From Brachionus rotundiformis (Eukaryota > Rotifera > Eurotatoria > Ploima > Brachionidae), in contig JAESIW010000138.1 of assembly GCA_016802295.1 (NCBI GenBank), positions 1,063,904 to 1,127,903 of the forward strand: a stretch of 64,000 bases of DNA, written 5' to 3'. Both the position numbers and the translations under genes were made by a program. The notes under the pieces were generated by a model. It did not search any database. It was not told the origin of the DNA and saw only the letters and a program-made list of their open reading frames with translations. This document shows positions 24,915-37,367 of the stretch, piece by piece. The stretch's first letter is position 1. Each line of letters begins with the position of its first letter.

Positions 24915-26170
24915 TCATTCTACTGAAAAAGTTAAAGTTGTTAAGTGATTGTATTCAATGTCCAGATTTAAAATACAAGTTGGAAAATGACCCTTAGATT
25001 ATAAATATTATCAACAAAATTTAAAAATTATCTTTAAATTTACCTGATTTAATGAGTCCGGATAATTATGAGCCTCTAAACAGAAACCATGATGCATTCT
25101 ATAATGGGTCGAATGATTGGTAGATATATCCAAAAAATTTCCAGTATAAAAATACAGCCCAGGCTGGTTAGATCTCAAATCAAATATGATTCCATTAGAT
25201 GGGTTCTTAACTCTAAAAAAAATTAATAATTCTTTTATATTTATTTTAAAATAATAGTCTAATCTAGTTACGAAGCTAATAAATTTAACGATGTATTTGA
25301 AGATTTGCCAATGAAATAGTTATCAAATCCTTCCTCAGGCCAGTTACCATTTACCTTTACAATATCTCCCAGTCTTTTAAAATCTCTCAAATCATATTTC
25401 AAATTGTCAACTTTCTTTATTTTTCCTGTCACTGTATTGTCCGTGTTGAGTTCTAAATATTCATCTGAATTAATTTTGAACAAATGATTGTAAATTCTTT
25501 CAGTTGAATCACGACCATTTAGGTTAAAGTAAAAATGGTTGGTCATGTTAATAGGTGTTGGCTTATCAGTTATAGCCTTGTATTCAATACTCAATGTACT
25601 TTCATTTTCGTCCAATTTGAACCATGCATCGAACCAGACTTCTCCTGGAAAACCCCCCTCTCCATCTGGACTCACATAGCTAAATTTCACATAACTGTCC
25701 ACAATTGTAGAAGCCCAATTTTTCTAATTATTAAAAATATATTCTATAATAAAGTGACTTTTTATTTTTTGTTTACAATTGCCAGTCCTTTAGGACCTCC
25801 ATGGAGTGTATTCTCACCTTCATTTTTTTCCAGATCATAAACACTGCCATGTAATTCAAATCTAGACTTAGCTATTCTATTACTGACCCGACCAATTGTT
25901 GAACCAATATAAGCGTTGGACAAATATTCTAAATAACTGTTTAAAAGTATTTGATTAACGATTAGAAAACTTGCCTTCAATCGTCTCAAATCCTAGGGCA
26001 ATATTTACCAATTGACCATTTTTATCTTTGACTAAAACTGATTGAATCGAGGCGCCGTAAGAAATTAATGATACGGAGAAGCCTTGTTTGTTGGTCAATT
26101 TGTACTTTTTGACAATTTGCTTGTCTGGAAGTGTACCAAAGACACTTTCTTCGATTGTTATTTGACTCAT
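24915..26170 (-). CDS. GALM: Aldose 1-epimerase (galactose mutarotase), 5 exons
   Basis: Interconverts the alpha and beta anomers of galactose and glucose, the entry step of the Leloir pathway; cytosolic. Exons: 25971-26170, 25777-25936, 25272-25723, 25044-25212, 24915-24992, giving 352 residues against 342 in human. Visible hallmarks: GSTIGRVSNRIAKSRF, NTLHGGPKG, the catalytic histidine region TPINMTNHFYFNLNG, SPDGEGGFPGEV, EEGFDNYF, and FCLEAHNYPDS with the catalytic Glu. The last exon ends YNHLTTLTFSVE. I took the ATG at 26170 (MSQITIEESVFG), because it aligns with the family N-terminus; an in-frame ATG six codons upstream is possible. The first intron is only 34 bases. All catalytic residues I can see are intact, so it is likely active. 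Confidence 0.95.
25937..25970 (-). other. 34-base intron in GALM
   Basis: The reverse strand begins GTTTTC and ends TTTTAAACAG, with a TAATC that could be the branch site. Removing it joins ATT-GAA-GGC-AA to T-TAT-TTA and restores the family sequence between GFETIEG and YIGSTIGR. No other GT-AG choice nearby keeps the frame. Confidence 0.8.
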
Positions 26171-27143
26171 GATGAGAATAAATTTCAATAAATTTTTCTG
26201 AATTAAAATTAGATTAAAGAATTAGTTGATTAATTTTATGTCAAAAATTCTAATTAACTTTCGTGATACCATATTTTATAAAATTTAAATAAATTGTTTT
26301 TTATTTTGCTTTATAGCGATATTTATACAGGAAAATATTGTTCATAGATTTTTATTTTGATAATATAAATTAATATTTTATTATAATAAATCTGATAGAG
26401 AAGTGTCTACGCTAAATTTTTCCTTTTATAAAAGTGTTACTTTTTTTTAAATTAAGTTTTTATACAGTAAAAATAAAATAGAATTTATCTTTTTTTTTAT
26501 TATTTAATTATTTTTATATCTTATTAAATTTAGAACTTATTCATATATTTCTAATTGACTTAGTGTTTGTCTGAGTTAAAAAAATATTTTAAAATTCAAA
26601 ATAATAGATTTATTTAATAAAAAGTATTATAAAAATAAAAAAAATCATTTATGGTCGCACGAGTTTCTTCATTGAATCAAATGACCTAAAAATAAATAAA
26701 AAAAAGTTATATTCGTTGATTAGATAATTATATAAGCAAGAAAGCTTATTGTTCCTAAAAAAACCAAGACTCGTACTCTCCTGGAATTTAATTCACCAAA
26801 GTTAAGATAGCGGACAAAAAATATTGGTGTTATGTGACCAGATTTTTTACTGTGATCTACTTTGGTGACTGTATAACCAAAAAAGTAATATAATAGTTTA
26901 TTAGATTTGTTAAAATTAGGTTTTTAAACTCCTCAAAAAGTCACCACAACAAGACTTTTCAAGGATTTTTTACAAAACAACATTTATTAAAAGACAGTTT
27001 TTATTTATTTCTTAGCAAGAATAGTATTACCATATTGACACTTCTAATCATTATCATCTATCAAGCAAAAAAAAATTTTTTAAGTACAATTTGGGATAAT
27101 TAACAAGTAATTTTTACAGCTTGGAATAATTATTATTTTAAGC
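26171..27143. other. Intergenic between NME8 and GALM
   Basis: AT-rich spacer of about 1 kb. A small open stretch near 26648-26690 could be spliced as a very distant last exon of NME8, but the in-frame TAG at 27144 makes that unnecessary. Nothing else was recognised. Confidence 0.5.
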
Positions 27144-29984
27144 CTAAAAATGTTTATATGTACCTGATTTATCAAATTTAACATCGCCGAAAAATAATTT
27201 TATCTCATGTTCAGCTTGTTCTTGAGTGCTGGGTCCATGTAGCGCGTTCTTCAGCACATCCACGCCGTACAAAGCTCTCAATCTATTCGGTTTAGAATAA
27301 TTAGCATGTCTTTTAAGCTAAGTAAAACTACGATTCTGGATTTTCTTGTTTGGCTTTTTCCGGGTCTGTAGGTCCTATCAATTCTCTCCATCCTTCAATG
27401 GCATTCTCTCTCGACAGCACCATTATTTCTGTATCACCACTTGAACAAAAACAATAGAAAATTTTTTTTTTTACAATTAATTTTATAGCTTACCTGCTCA
27501 TTAAATTGACCAAATCATTATAATATTCTTTATCACTGGCATTTTTGTACATATCTTTGGCAATATCTTGGCTAAGTGTCTCCGACTTTTTGGTGGCTAT
27601 TATAAAACCGAATTTTTCAATTTTATTTTTTATCTCCTCTATAAGATTAAATAAAAATAGATAAGCATTGACAAAATTAAATCTAAATACCCTTCTTTTC
27701 TGGTGATAGACCAGGCTTAAGAACGGCGACTGTTTGCTCCATTGGGAAGAAAGTTTGGATCTCTCTTTGAGCCTGTTCTTCAGTAGACGGACCATGTAGG
27801 GCATTAATGGGGGTGCCATCAACATCAAATTCATTCCTCAAAGTACCAGCAGCCTCTTTAATTCTTTCCTTTTCCTTAGGACCAAGCAAATTTCTCCAAG
27901 ACTGAATAGCGTCTTCTTTAGCCAGACAGAGCACCATCATTTTGCCACTAGTCATTTCCTTGACTAAGTCATCAAAATAACTTCTTCCCTTATGCTCAGA
28001 GTAGAACTCCTCGGCCTGCTCTACACTTAGTTGAACTGTCTTGGTCATGGCGATCTTAAAGCCTTTATCTTGAATTTTTTTAACTATGGACTCATGGTGT
28101 TTGGTAAACGCGCTTGGTCTGATCAATGCTAGTGTGCGCTGTATTTGCTTAGGAGTTTCAGGATTTTCATAATCAGGAAAGAAAAATGCAAGCTCTCTGG
28201 TTGCTGATTCATGACTATCACTGCCATGAATGGCATTCATTAGCTTATCAGTAGCATACTGGGCGCGGAAAGAGTCCGGATTTTCCTGAACTTCTTCGAG
28301 ATCAGCTCCGATATCATTGCGCCAGTTGTTTATAACATCTTCATTATTTCCCTCTTTGGTCAAAGCAAGGACACAAGACTCGTCACTAGTCATGTATCGG
28401 ATCAAATCGTCAAAGCTTGGCTAAATTTTTTTTTTCAAAAATAAAAAAAAAATCTAATTTTTTTAATTAATTACATCATCTTTTTTATGGCCATAAAATT
28501 CCCGAGCCATTTTCTCGGTAAATTGTATATTTCGTTGCTCAACTATTTCATATCCTTTATCCTTTATTTTTTCTATAATTTCATCTTTTTTGTTCTTGGC
28601 AATCATATCTGGTTTGATTATACAAATGGTAATTGGTCGTTTGGTCTTAACTTTAAGGAAAATTTTTAGACAAAATATATTCTTAAAATTGTTTAATTAC
28701 TCAAATGCTTAACTTGCTCCTTCGACTTTTCCTCTGCTTTTTTTTTCCTTAATTGTTCAATTGCTGGATCAACAATCTAAAATTTTAATTATTTAATAAT
28801 TAATTAATTTTTCCTTTAAATTAAATTAACTTACCGGTTTTCTTTGCGCTTCTCCTTTAAGTACTTTATTTTCTTGTTCAAGTTGTTCCATTATGGTGCG
28901 CACAATCAATGGAGCATTTGCACCTCTGACTACACTAACCAATTCTTGTCCCTTAATAATCAAATTTAAAAAATGATAATTATAATTTGATATTCTCTCA
29001 CCGCATAGAACAAAAAACACGGCTGACAACTTCCACGATAATCCTCTAGAGCATTGATGTTATCGGCTTTGGCCTTTGGTTAACATTATTATTGATAATA
29101 AAAAAATATCTCAATAATTAAAAGCAAATTTTCAAGAGCTATTTTTACTAATAGATAGCAAGCAAATATTTGTGTGAAACTCACTATGGCAAAGTGTAAT
29201 TTGTCATCACCAAGTGTGTTTTTAAGTGCTCTAAATCTTGATTCCATGGCCTTAAGTGGTCCACCATAACTTTGGTACACATCAACAACTTTTGAATAAT
29301 AATGATAATAATACAAAAAAAGTGAAATTTGTTTTTTTTTTAATAAATAGAGTGATCAATTAAATTTGTGGTCTACAGGTTAATTTTGTGAATTTTAAAA
29401 ATGTGAATTTGATTCTAATATAAAGAATTAAGTTAATTACAACTGCGAATTTGAGCAAATCGCTTGACTGTTCCATTTTTATTTTTTTAAATGTGTTCTC
29501 AAATGCTTTACATGGTCCACACCAAGCCTGGTACGCCTCGGTAACTAGCAAAAATATAATTAGAAAAAAAAAATGAATAGATAAACATTCTATGGGGACT
29601 TGGAATATAAACATGCAAATCTACAACAGGAAATACTTAAATGCAACAATAAAAGCACTATGGGCTTTAAAGTCTAAATAATTACGCTAATGAATTTTAT
29701 ATTAGTATGATATTTGCAGACACTTTTCATAAATCGAAGTATATGATACGATGGACCTGTCCATTTCTGATAAATATCGATTACTATTTTTAAAATTAAA
29801 TCGAATGGATAAAAGTTAGAAAAATGGTTCCCCTTTTACCAATAAGTCCTTCATTTTTTAGCAAAGCGTTCCACTGTTCGTCTGTCTCAATTTCTTGCTA
29901 CAATTTTGTTCAAAATTAGGTTCAAAATTTAGCTAATTGGTCAATAATTACCTGCAGGTTTATTTCGACTTTTCTGCGTGCCAT
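27144..29984 (-). CDS. NME8: Thioredoxin domain plus three nucleoside diphosphate kinase domains (NME8/TXNDC3 type)
   Basis: Ciliary/flagellar protein of the sea urchin dynein IC1 / human TXNDC3 family. The start is MARRKVEINLQ (29952-29984), followed by QEIETDEQWNALLKNEGLI (29840-29897). Three alternative exons for the thioredoxin active site come next, then AKADNINALEDYRGSCQPC (29002-29073) and GQELVSVVRGANAPLIV (28835-28951). NDK domain 1 begins ITICIIKPDMIAKNK and contains NAIHGSDS; domain 2 begins LALIRPSAFTKH and contains NALHGPST; domain 3 begins TVAVLKPGLSPEKK and contains NALHGPST again. The catalytic histidine is present in all three, whereas in human NME8 some domains are degenerate. 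The stop is TAG at 27144, read through the last GT as DKSGTYKHF. Exact ends of some small exons are inferred from frame and family fit. Confidence 0.92.
29185..29288 (-). other. NME8 alternative exon C (active site GGPL)
   Basis: 104 bases, entry phase 1, exit phase 0. It reads VVDVYQSYGGPLKAMESRF and more, ending LHFAI. Both cysteines and the Trp of WCGPC are lost, yet the rest of the fold segment is well kept, so it is unlikely to be a dead copy. Confidence 0.8.
29441..29544 (-). other. NME8 alternative exon B (active site CGPC)
   Basis: 104 bases, entry phase 1, exit phase 0. It reads VTEAYQAWCGPCKAFENTF and more, ending LLKFAV. It keeps the canonical WCGPC redox motif, so it is the version most like the ancestral exon. 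Confidence 0.85.
29686..29783 (-). other. NME8 alternative exon A (active site TGPS)
   Basis: 98 bases, entry phase 1, exit phase 0, with AG before and GT after. It reads VIDIYQKWTGPSYHILRF and more, ending KFIS. It aligns position for position with the thioredoxin segment VIDVYQAWCGPC of the family, but both active-site cysteines are replaced (T and S). Confidence 0.75.
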
Positions 29985-30733
29985 TACTTTTGGTTACTTT
30001 GGGAATAGCTAAACTTCTATCAACTAAATAATATAAATTTTTAAAAATTAAAATAATTTTATTTTGATTTAGCTTGTAAAAAAGTATTTCCATGGTAACT
30101 ATAATTTTTTTTTAAAGTGAAAAATCAACAAATTTTTTTAAATTAATTTTTTTGAATGATGACGAGGTTTTTGTATACTCTAATTAGTATAAAAAACAGA
30201 TTTCCTTCACTAATTGCTTTTGTTAAGCTATGAGAACAGAATTGTTTAGTAAAGTGTCAAAATTAAAAGTTAAATATTTATTTAATTTAAATAGAGGAAA
30301 GAAATAAAACAAATATACAAATAGCATATGGTCAGTTTAAATTTGATCTAGAACTATTGAAAATTTCTTAATTTAATTTCCTAGTCTCTCAAATAACTAG
30401 AATACCAAATTTCTTTAAAATCAATTGTCTCAAAAAAAATCCAATAATTCAAAAGAGTTTTTCCATACTGCTTTGGTAATAAATTTTTTCCAAAAATTTT
30501 ATATTAAAACTTTCATGACAAGAGAAAATGTGTGCTCAACTAATGTCGACACAATTTTAGATTATTATGTAATAAATAATTTAAATAATTTCATGTTATT
30601 AATTAAATATTGTTTCAAGGGAAAAATAAAAATCAAAACTATTGAAACACACTCAAATTTTACATTTATTTACAAATTTTACACAAAATAATACCAGGTT
30701 AAAACTAAAAAAAATTTTAAATATATAAATTAA
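29985..30733. other. Intergenic between the semaphorin gene and NME8
   Basis: AT-rich spacer; it holds the NME8 promoter and the 3' end of the semaphorin gene. The small frame at 30425-30691 (+) has no coding character. Confidence 0.5.
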
Positions 30734-33683
30734 TTAAAGATAATATCGATTAGATGGAGTATTTGATAGAATACTATTTGGGCGTTTAATATCTTCATCC
30801 TTTATTTTAATAATGTTCAAATAATTCTCTCTACTACTTGGACTAGAACAAGCCGAAGAGCCTGATGAAATACTGGATTTAGAGCTGACAAACTTGGGCT
30901 GATGAACCGAGGTAAAATAGTTGATTTCGTTATCATTTTCTATGCACAGTCTGTTGACATCCAGGAGACATGGATTGCATTTGGCCTTCAAAAAAACATA
31001 TCTAGACTCTGGACAATCGGCTTTGTTGGCAGACAATACTGATGACTTGGTCGAAGTGTATGAAATGGTCGACGATAGCTCGAAAGGACTTGACTGTTGT
31101 GAAGGGGCAAAATTTTGCTTATCTATTTTGGCACGGTCATTTTTTGGAAATTTACCAAACATGTTCAAACTTGGTACCTTGAATTTTGTGCGATCATGTC
31201 TCAATTTTAAAATTAATTTGCTCATTTTAAATATTGAAAAAAAACATGTGCAAAAAATCAATAGAATAAATAATAAAATTAATAATATAAATAAATAGAT
31301 ATTTATTTTGATATTAATATCGTTTTGGTTAATTATTGGTTCAATTTTTTCACTTGTATTTGTCTCATTTTTATAATCAGGATTTTTTTTAAGCTTTAAT
31401 AGACTAAAATAAACTTGGGTCGAATTTAGTTGGCTAAGTGGAATAGTTTCAGGATCAAGCTTATAATTAAAACACTTTGAGTGTTTAATTGACCATTGGC
31501 AATAGGGATAAAGTGCTTGGTCGCACTTGTCAATGGTTTTTTTCTGCCCACAAAAGTCCATTTGGACAGATATGAGCCTATTTTGGGTCACAGCTATGAG
31601 ATAATCATGATCTTTTTTCTTAAAATATTTTAAATTTTTAACCATTGTTGACTTGATATTGGTCACTTGTTGATTAAAAAATCGACTCGGTGCCAAATTT
31701 ATGTTTACATTGACCTTGGTGTAGTTGACTTTCAAGTCAGTCTCATTGAACAATTCCATTTGCTCTGTGTACACCAATTGGTCCTGATCGAGCACAAATG
31801 TCAAGACTCGTCCATTTTCGGTGCCCACAAACAAGACATCTTTGGCTTGAAAATCAACGTCTATGGACACAAATCGGTCTGGCACCGAGCTTTCGACCAC
31901 AATTGCCTCGGACACAATCTCTTTTTCCATGACAAAATTCTTGCGAGAAAAGACCAAATGCTGATAGGTTAGCTCGTTGGGACACTGGCTCGGTCTGGGA
32001 TTTGGTACAGACTTTTTGAAGCGGTTGTAATTTTCGCCAAAGTCAAAGTTTCCATTTGATTTAAATTTGTACTCGCCGTGAAACGAGTCCATTATCTGGT
32101 CCATATCAAATTTACAAATGGCCGATGCTGTTATGGCACTCGATGAAGTGCTGAATACTGCATAAAAGTATTCTCTACCACTTTGGTCTCGGTAAACTTG
32201 GCTCACAGACTCTGAAATTGGAAAATTAATTAAATTAATTGAAAAAAAATATTTATTTTTTTTATATTTATTTTAAAAATTAAATAAAAATTATTACTTA
32301 TTTCATCGAAGTAAAAAATAGGTGACTTTTTGAATGTAGGGCTTAGGGACTCGTGGAAAAGCGGCGAATTGGTCGCCGGATTGTGGGTACAACTTAATTT
32401 AGACTTGAGATAAGTGGTCCATATGTTGCGCAGTGAATTCAGTGGTGCGCCTCGGTCATTCTGGCATATTTGAGCAATAAAAGAGGTCTTGTATCTGTGG
32501 CGCAAATTTGCCTCTTTTTCGTTCAAATTCGACGCCTCTTCATTGAATATAAAAAATACTCTTTTATCATTTTTAAATGTGCTTATAAATTCAGCTCCTT
32601 GGAAATAGTTTATTGATAAATAAAATTAGATAATTAAAAAAAAATATTTTTTTTTTACTATTTATCCAAGAGTTGTCGTCTACATTGGTACTGATACGAT
32701 CTTGGTCATACAAACCATTGATGCTTGTGTAAAATCGATTTAGATCGATTGAATTAGCGGCATAAAGCCGATTGTTGATGTAATTGTAAGCGTATTTGCT
32801 TTCATAGGCCTTAAGTGGTGCTTGTCCAACTCCGCTAGTCTCATTAATTATAAACGTATTCCAAAATTGACCATAATTGCTCTTCAATAGACAAAATTAA
32901 TACAATTAGCAAAAAAAATCCAATTATTACCAACCTTTTTCAAGCCGTAGAAGCGGCATTTGGGATTAAGGGCGTTTGTAGAGCAAATTTTGAATACATT
33001 ATCATTTATTTTTATGTATACTTTAATATAACTATCACACTCATCCTTTAAAAATGCCGGGTCATATTTGAAAAAAACTTAAATCTTTATCTAAAATTAC
33101 TTTATTGCTTATGATTGATCTATTTAGACAATTAATGGTATCTATATGAGAGCTGGACCATGTTTGGTTCTAATTTAAAAAAATTAATTTTAAATGCTAA
33201 ATTAGTCCTGTCAACTTACACTAATTATTTGCAAATCGGCAACCCTCAATTCATATAAATAATTTCTAATTGAAAAAAATTTAAAATTCAATTTATCATT
33301 TCTAAATAGAGCTCACCTGGCCCCGACATAAATCGATAATTCGTCAATGTCAAACGTGTTGCTCTGATAAGATGACAACAATTGAAAATAATCTCTATTT
33401 AGATAAACACTTTCGAATATCTTGACTTGGCTATTTCCTTTAATACCAATTTATTAGCCCATGGGCAAATTAAAATAATAATATTAATAATAAAAAGAGC
33501 GTTTTATAGGAAATTATCTTTAAATGATAATTAAGGAACAATAGAAAAAAAAAAGAAAAGTTGGTGACATTTATTACCAATCAGCTGTGTATCTACTTTG
33601 AAGTTGAAGTCAATTGAGCGGTGCCATGCGCTTGCACAATTTAAAATTTTGACAAAAAATATAAACTTTATAAAAAAAATCAT
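30734..33683 (-). CDS. Transmembrane semaphorin (sema domain, PSI, TM, short tail)
   Basis: Cell-surface guidance ligand that signals through plexins. About eight exons. The first (33683 downward) begins MIFFIKFIFFVKILNCASA, a good signal peptide. The sema domain follows: ELSIYVGAR, NYLYELRVADL, CSTNALNPKCRFYGLKK (the CGTNA...C...Y block), ICQNDRGAPLNSL and WTTYLKSKLSC (the WTTFLKARLxC block), then the large exon 30734-32206. A PSI-type segment CDQALYPYCQWS aligns with the usual DPYCxWD. No immunoglobulin domain lies between PSI and the membrane. The TM helix INIYLFILLILLFILLIFC is followed by a tail of about 160 residues with Ser-rich parts. Lack of Ig plus a TM points to the invertebrate class 1 / vertebrate class 6 layout. 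Divergence makes the exact class uncertain. Confidence 0.88.
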
Positions 33684-36600
33684 CTAAAATTGGTTAAAAT
33701 TAGAGAATTTTGGTTAAAATGAATGCTAAATAGGTCCCATGGGTTGATTATGAGTCGGGCAGACTTAAAATAAACAATCGTAAGAAAAGAATGTGTTATT
33801 CTATTGCTAAAATTTATTGTTTTAAGCCGTAAAAAGAAAATAATTAAAACAATTCTGAGAATCCAAAGAGCCGAAAGAAAAACAAAAAAAAATGACCATC
33901 TTGAGACTAGACCTCAGAATTTTGAGATAAATGACTTGGAATTGTTGCTTTAGTAGAGAGGAAAAAACCGGAAATTACTAAACCCAGGTCAAGATTGGAA
34001 AAAATATATTACTTTTTAATAACTTTAAAATCAAATATAACAAATAGAGGGTTTTTCTCTCTCTTTTTTCTATTGAACAAGTTCTCAAATTAAAATTCTT
34101 ATTTTCTTTTTTTTGTATTATGGGACTAAATTTGATATACCTGTAACTCGAATTTAAAAAGCCTTTACAATGGATTAACACACTTGATAATATTTGTTTA
34201 TAATTTAAAAAAAAATAAAAACAACTAAAAAATAAATTGCTCGAATAGGCTTTTTATTTGCCATATGTGTAATAAATAGTGAAATAGTGCCCTGTGTGTG
34301 TGTGTGTGCCTAATCTCGGTCCTCTACTAATTGTGTAAAATTTGCCAAATTGCCCAACATGCTAAATCCAGCAAAAAATCTACTTTAAGCGTGCCTCGAA
34401 TATCCAAATCCCTTTTAATAAGTTTAAATTTCTAACAACATAAAATGTCCACTCAGCCAATTTATTATTTTTACAATAATTCATCAAATTTAAATTAAAG
34501 AGTCCTAATTTTATGACCTTTATGTATTTTTTATTTAAATAAGCAAAAAACGTTTATCTAACCCTAAATTTAGTAGAGGTAAGTTTTTTGACTAATTCTT
34601 ACACTCGAGTGAACAATCAGTCAGCTATCTTTACTCTTATTCAAATTTTAATTTAATTACTAATAAATATTTATTAAGAAAATATATTTTATTTGATTAT
34701 TAAACTATTGATTTTTGGCAAGAGATTAGTATAAATGTTAAACTTAAGCTCAAAAGAACACGGCTTTCGCTTCATTGTTTACTTTTATCATTAGACAGGC
34801 TATCTAGTAAAATTTTTCCTCTTATTATCTCTTATTTAGAAAGAATTAATTAAAATAGCTTACTCGCCATATCACTCAATTAAATTTATTTATGCAGATA
34901 TACTTTATAAAATGAAACTCCTTATTATTAATAATAATTTAATATTAATTGTGATTTAAAAAAAATTGATTTTTTAATTATTTAAAAATTCTATTGAATT
35001 TTCTGATTAATTAAATAAAATGAGTTTTAATAATTTCTAAAAATAAAAATGACAAGATAAATAATTTTTTGCGAATACTTTTATTATAACTGGTTAACCT
35101 AGGCGTTTTATAGATTCAACAAACCCAATCTTTTCCTATTCTCTAATCATTTGATCTTCTGGTTTATTAGTTTTTACCATTGATGATATAAAAAGAGCTG
35201 TCTGATTGCATAATGGCATGGATTGGCGCGGAAATTGAGCGCCAAGCTCTCTTTTTACCAAATAGATCATTCTCATGCATCTACTAATTCAAATATTGAT
35301 ATTTCCTGCGCATCTAAGTGCAGGTGTTGCGCTACCAGTGGTCTGGAATGAAATTGATCGAGCGAAAATTTGATGATTAGAAGAAGCCTAAGAAAAATAG
35401 TTGTTCATTTGCAGCGGGGAAATAGTGAATGGCCCCGATTGGAAAATTCGATAAACATAGATATTTACATATATAAAAAAAGATTAATTTTGAATAGCTT
35501 GAGAGCCGAATTGTGGCTTTATCTGCTAAAGCAAACTTTGTGGAATTTGTTCGAAAAACTAATTTAAAACAAATTCAATATATGAAGAGAGAGAAAGAAA
35601 AAGAAAACAATTTTTGAGGTCAGATAATTACAAACAAATATTGGTTGATGCTGTTTGGCGCACATATTCCTGTAAATGATCTCATTAATCCTTGGAAATG
35701 GCTATTTTGTGTATGCCTGTCATCAATTGTTTTTAATTTTTTTGTTTTTTTTTATTGACAAGACAAATATTTAAAAAATTTATCATCTCATAAAAAAAAG
35801 TTAAAATTCACAACAGCTTAAGGAAATGATACTATTTATTTTGAAAATTTTATACTAATTAAGGACTCATTCAACTATGAATTCATTTTTCTTCTCGTAT
35901 CTTTGCTCTACCTATCGGTGCTTGAAGGTATAAGCGTTTAACCCAGAAAAAAAAACACATTTAAATTGCTTTAATTGAGATCTTTGAAGAGATGTTGATC
36001 AAATTGGTCTAAATTGGCTCCCTAAGAAAAGCTCAGCTAAATTCATTTCAACAGGGTCAAATTAACTGTAAAATACTACGCTTTAATTACAGCTATCAAC
36101 ACTTTGGCTAAATCCGATAGCCTCTAATTACCATATTAAAAATTTAGATATTTTTTATTAAATAAAATTATTATTTCTAGATGAGTAATTTAATTTTTGG
36201 TAATAAAATTGCGCTAAAATGCGCTCGGCTTGCTTCTTGCCGAAAAATAAAAACTTTTTTTCTACCTAATTAATCACACCAATTCTGTTTTGGCTAAAAT
36301 TTGATTTGTCTTATCCTTATAGCTGAATTAAAATGGCACTAATGACCCTTCAATGCACACGTGCCTGTCTCGTATAATCTCGGATTAAAAGACTTGTAAA
36401 GAAAGAGAATTACGTGTTTTTTAATTTAGGTTATTATTTGTAAAGACAACTAGGAGTTAAATCCATTATAACAAAGAAAAAACTTATTAATCAAAATCCA
36501 TTTAAAAGTGTTCAAATTGAATAGAAATTCTAATAAATTAAGCCAAATATTTGCCAAATTTATTTAATGGAAAAAGGCTAACTAAGCAAAAAAGAAATTG

Positions 36601-37315
36601 TTTTATTAATGTTTCTTTTTTGTTGTATTTTATCAATTGATAAAATAGAAAAAAATCACGTAAACTTTATAAAATCACATTTGTAAACTATTTAATTTTT
36701 CCGTTTAGCTTTTTTTGCTTAAGAATCAGTCAACCGAAGCACATAATTAGAAATAGCTTAGCATTGGCAAATGCACGGCTCTTCGGCACAAGAAATAAAA
36801 AAATTTAAAAAATATCTAAATGTATTATCTATAGATAATATCAATCAAAAAAAAAAGATAATTTAGTTTTAATGCGTATGCTAACGCCTTGAAAATCAAT
36901 TTTAATTTTTAAATCTTATTTTAAACAAAATAAAAATCTCTTAAGGGGTTAATCTGAACACAAATTTGTCTGATGACCCTAATACTGGACAAAAAAATAC
37001 AAAATTAAAAAATTAATTTTACTTCGTTATCCTGAATTAAAAAGCTCTTACGTAATTAAAGCCAATTAATTACTAGTCTCCCTAATCTTAGGAAATTCAC
37101 AATTTTTTTCCAATTTAATATTTGCTTTCAATTAAAATTAATAAAATGTTTAAATAATTTAAAAGTTTAGTTTTTGTCGCTGGCTGCTTAATTGCCGAGA
37201 TCTAAAATGGCCATTTAATAGCCAGCATGCTACGAATAGACCCAATTCTTATTCAGAAATTTAATCCTATTCACCAAATCACTTAAAATTCTTTTAATTC
37301 ACTTAATACTGAATA
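33684..37315. other. Gene-free AT-rich stretch
   Basis: No coding exon, RNA gene or mobile element was recognised in 3.6 kb upstream of the semaphorin gene. It has some more complex patches (35100-35450 and 36200-36420) of unknown meaning. The small frames at 33978-34181 and 35370-35567 are not convincing. Confidence 0.5.
34293..34308. repeat. (TG)n microsatellite
   Basis: Eight TG units in gene-free DNA. Confidence 0.85.
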
Positions 37316-37367
37316 AATAATTTAATAAAAATATAAAGAGAGACTATATTTTTTTATTGGGTTTCTT

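Noticed and set aside
26669..26690. Possible distant last exon of NME8 after a GT at the TCAG|GTACAT site
   Set aside because: It would need an intron of about 470 bases and adds only a few residues; reading through gives a TAG at 27144 with a natural C-terminus.
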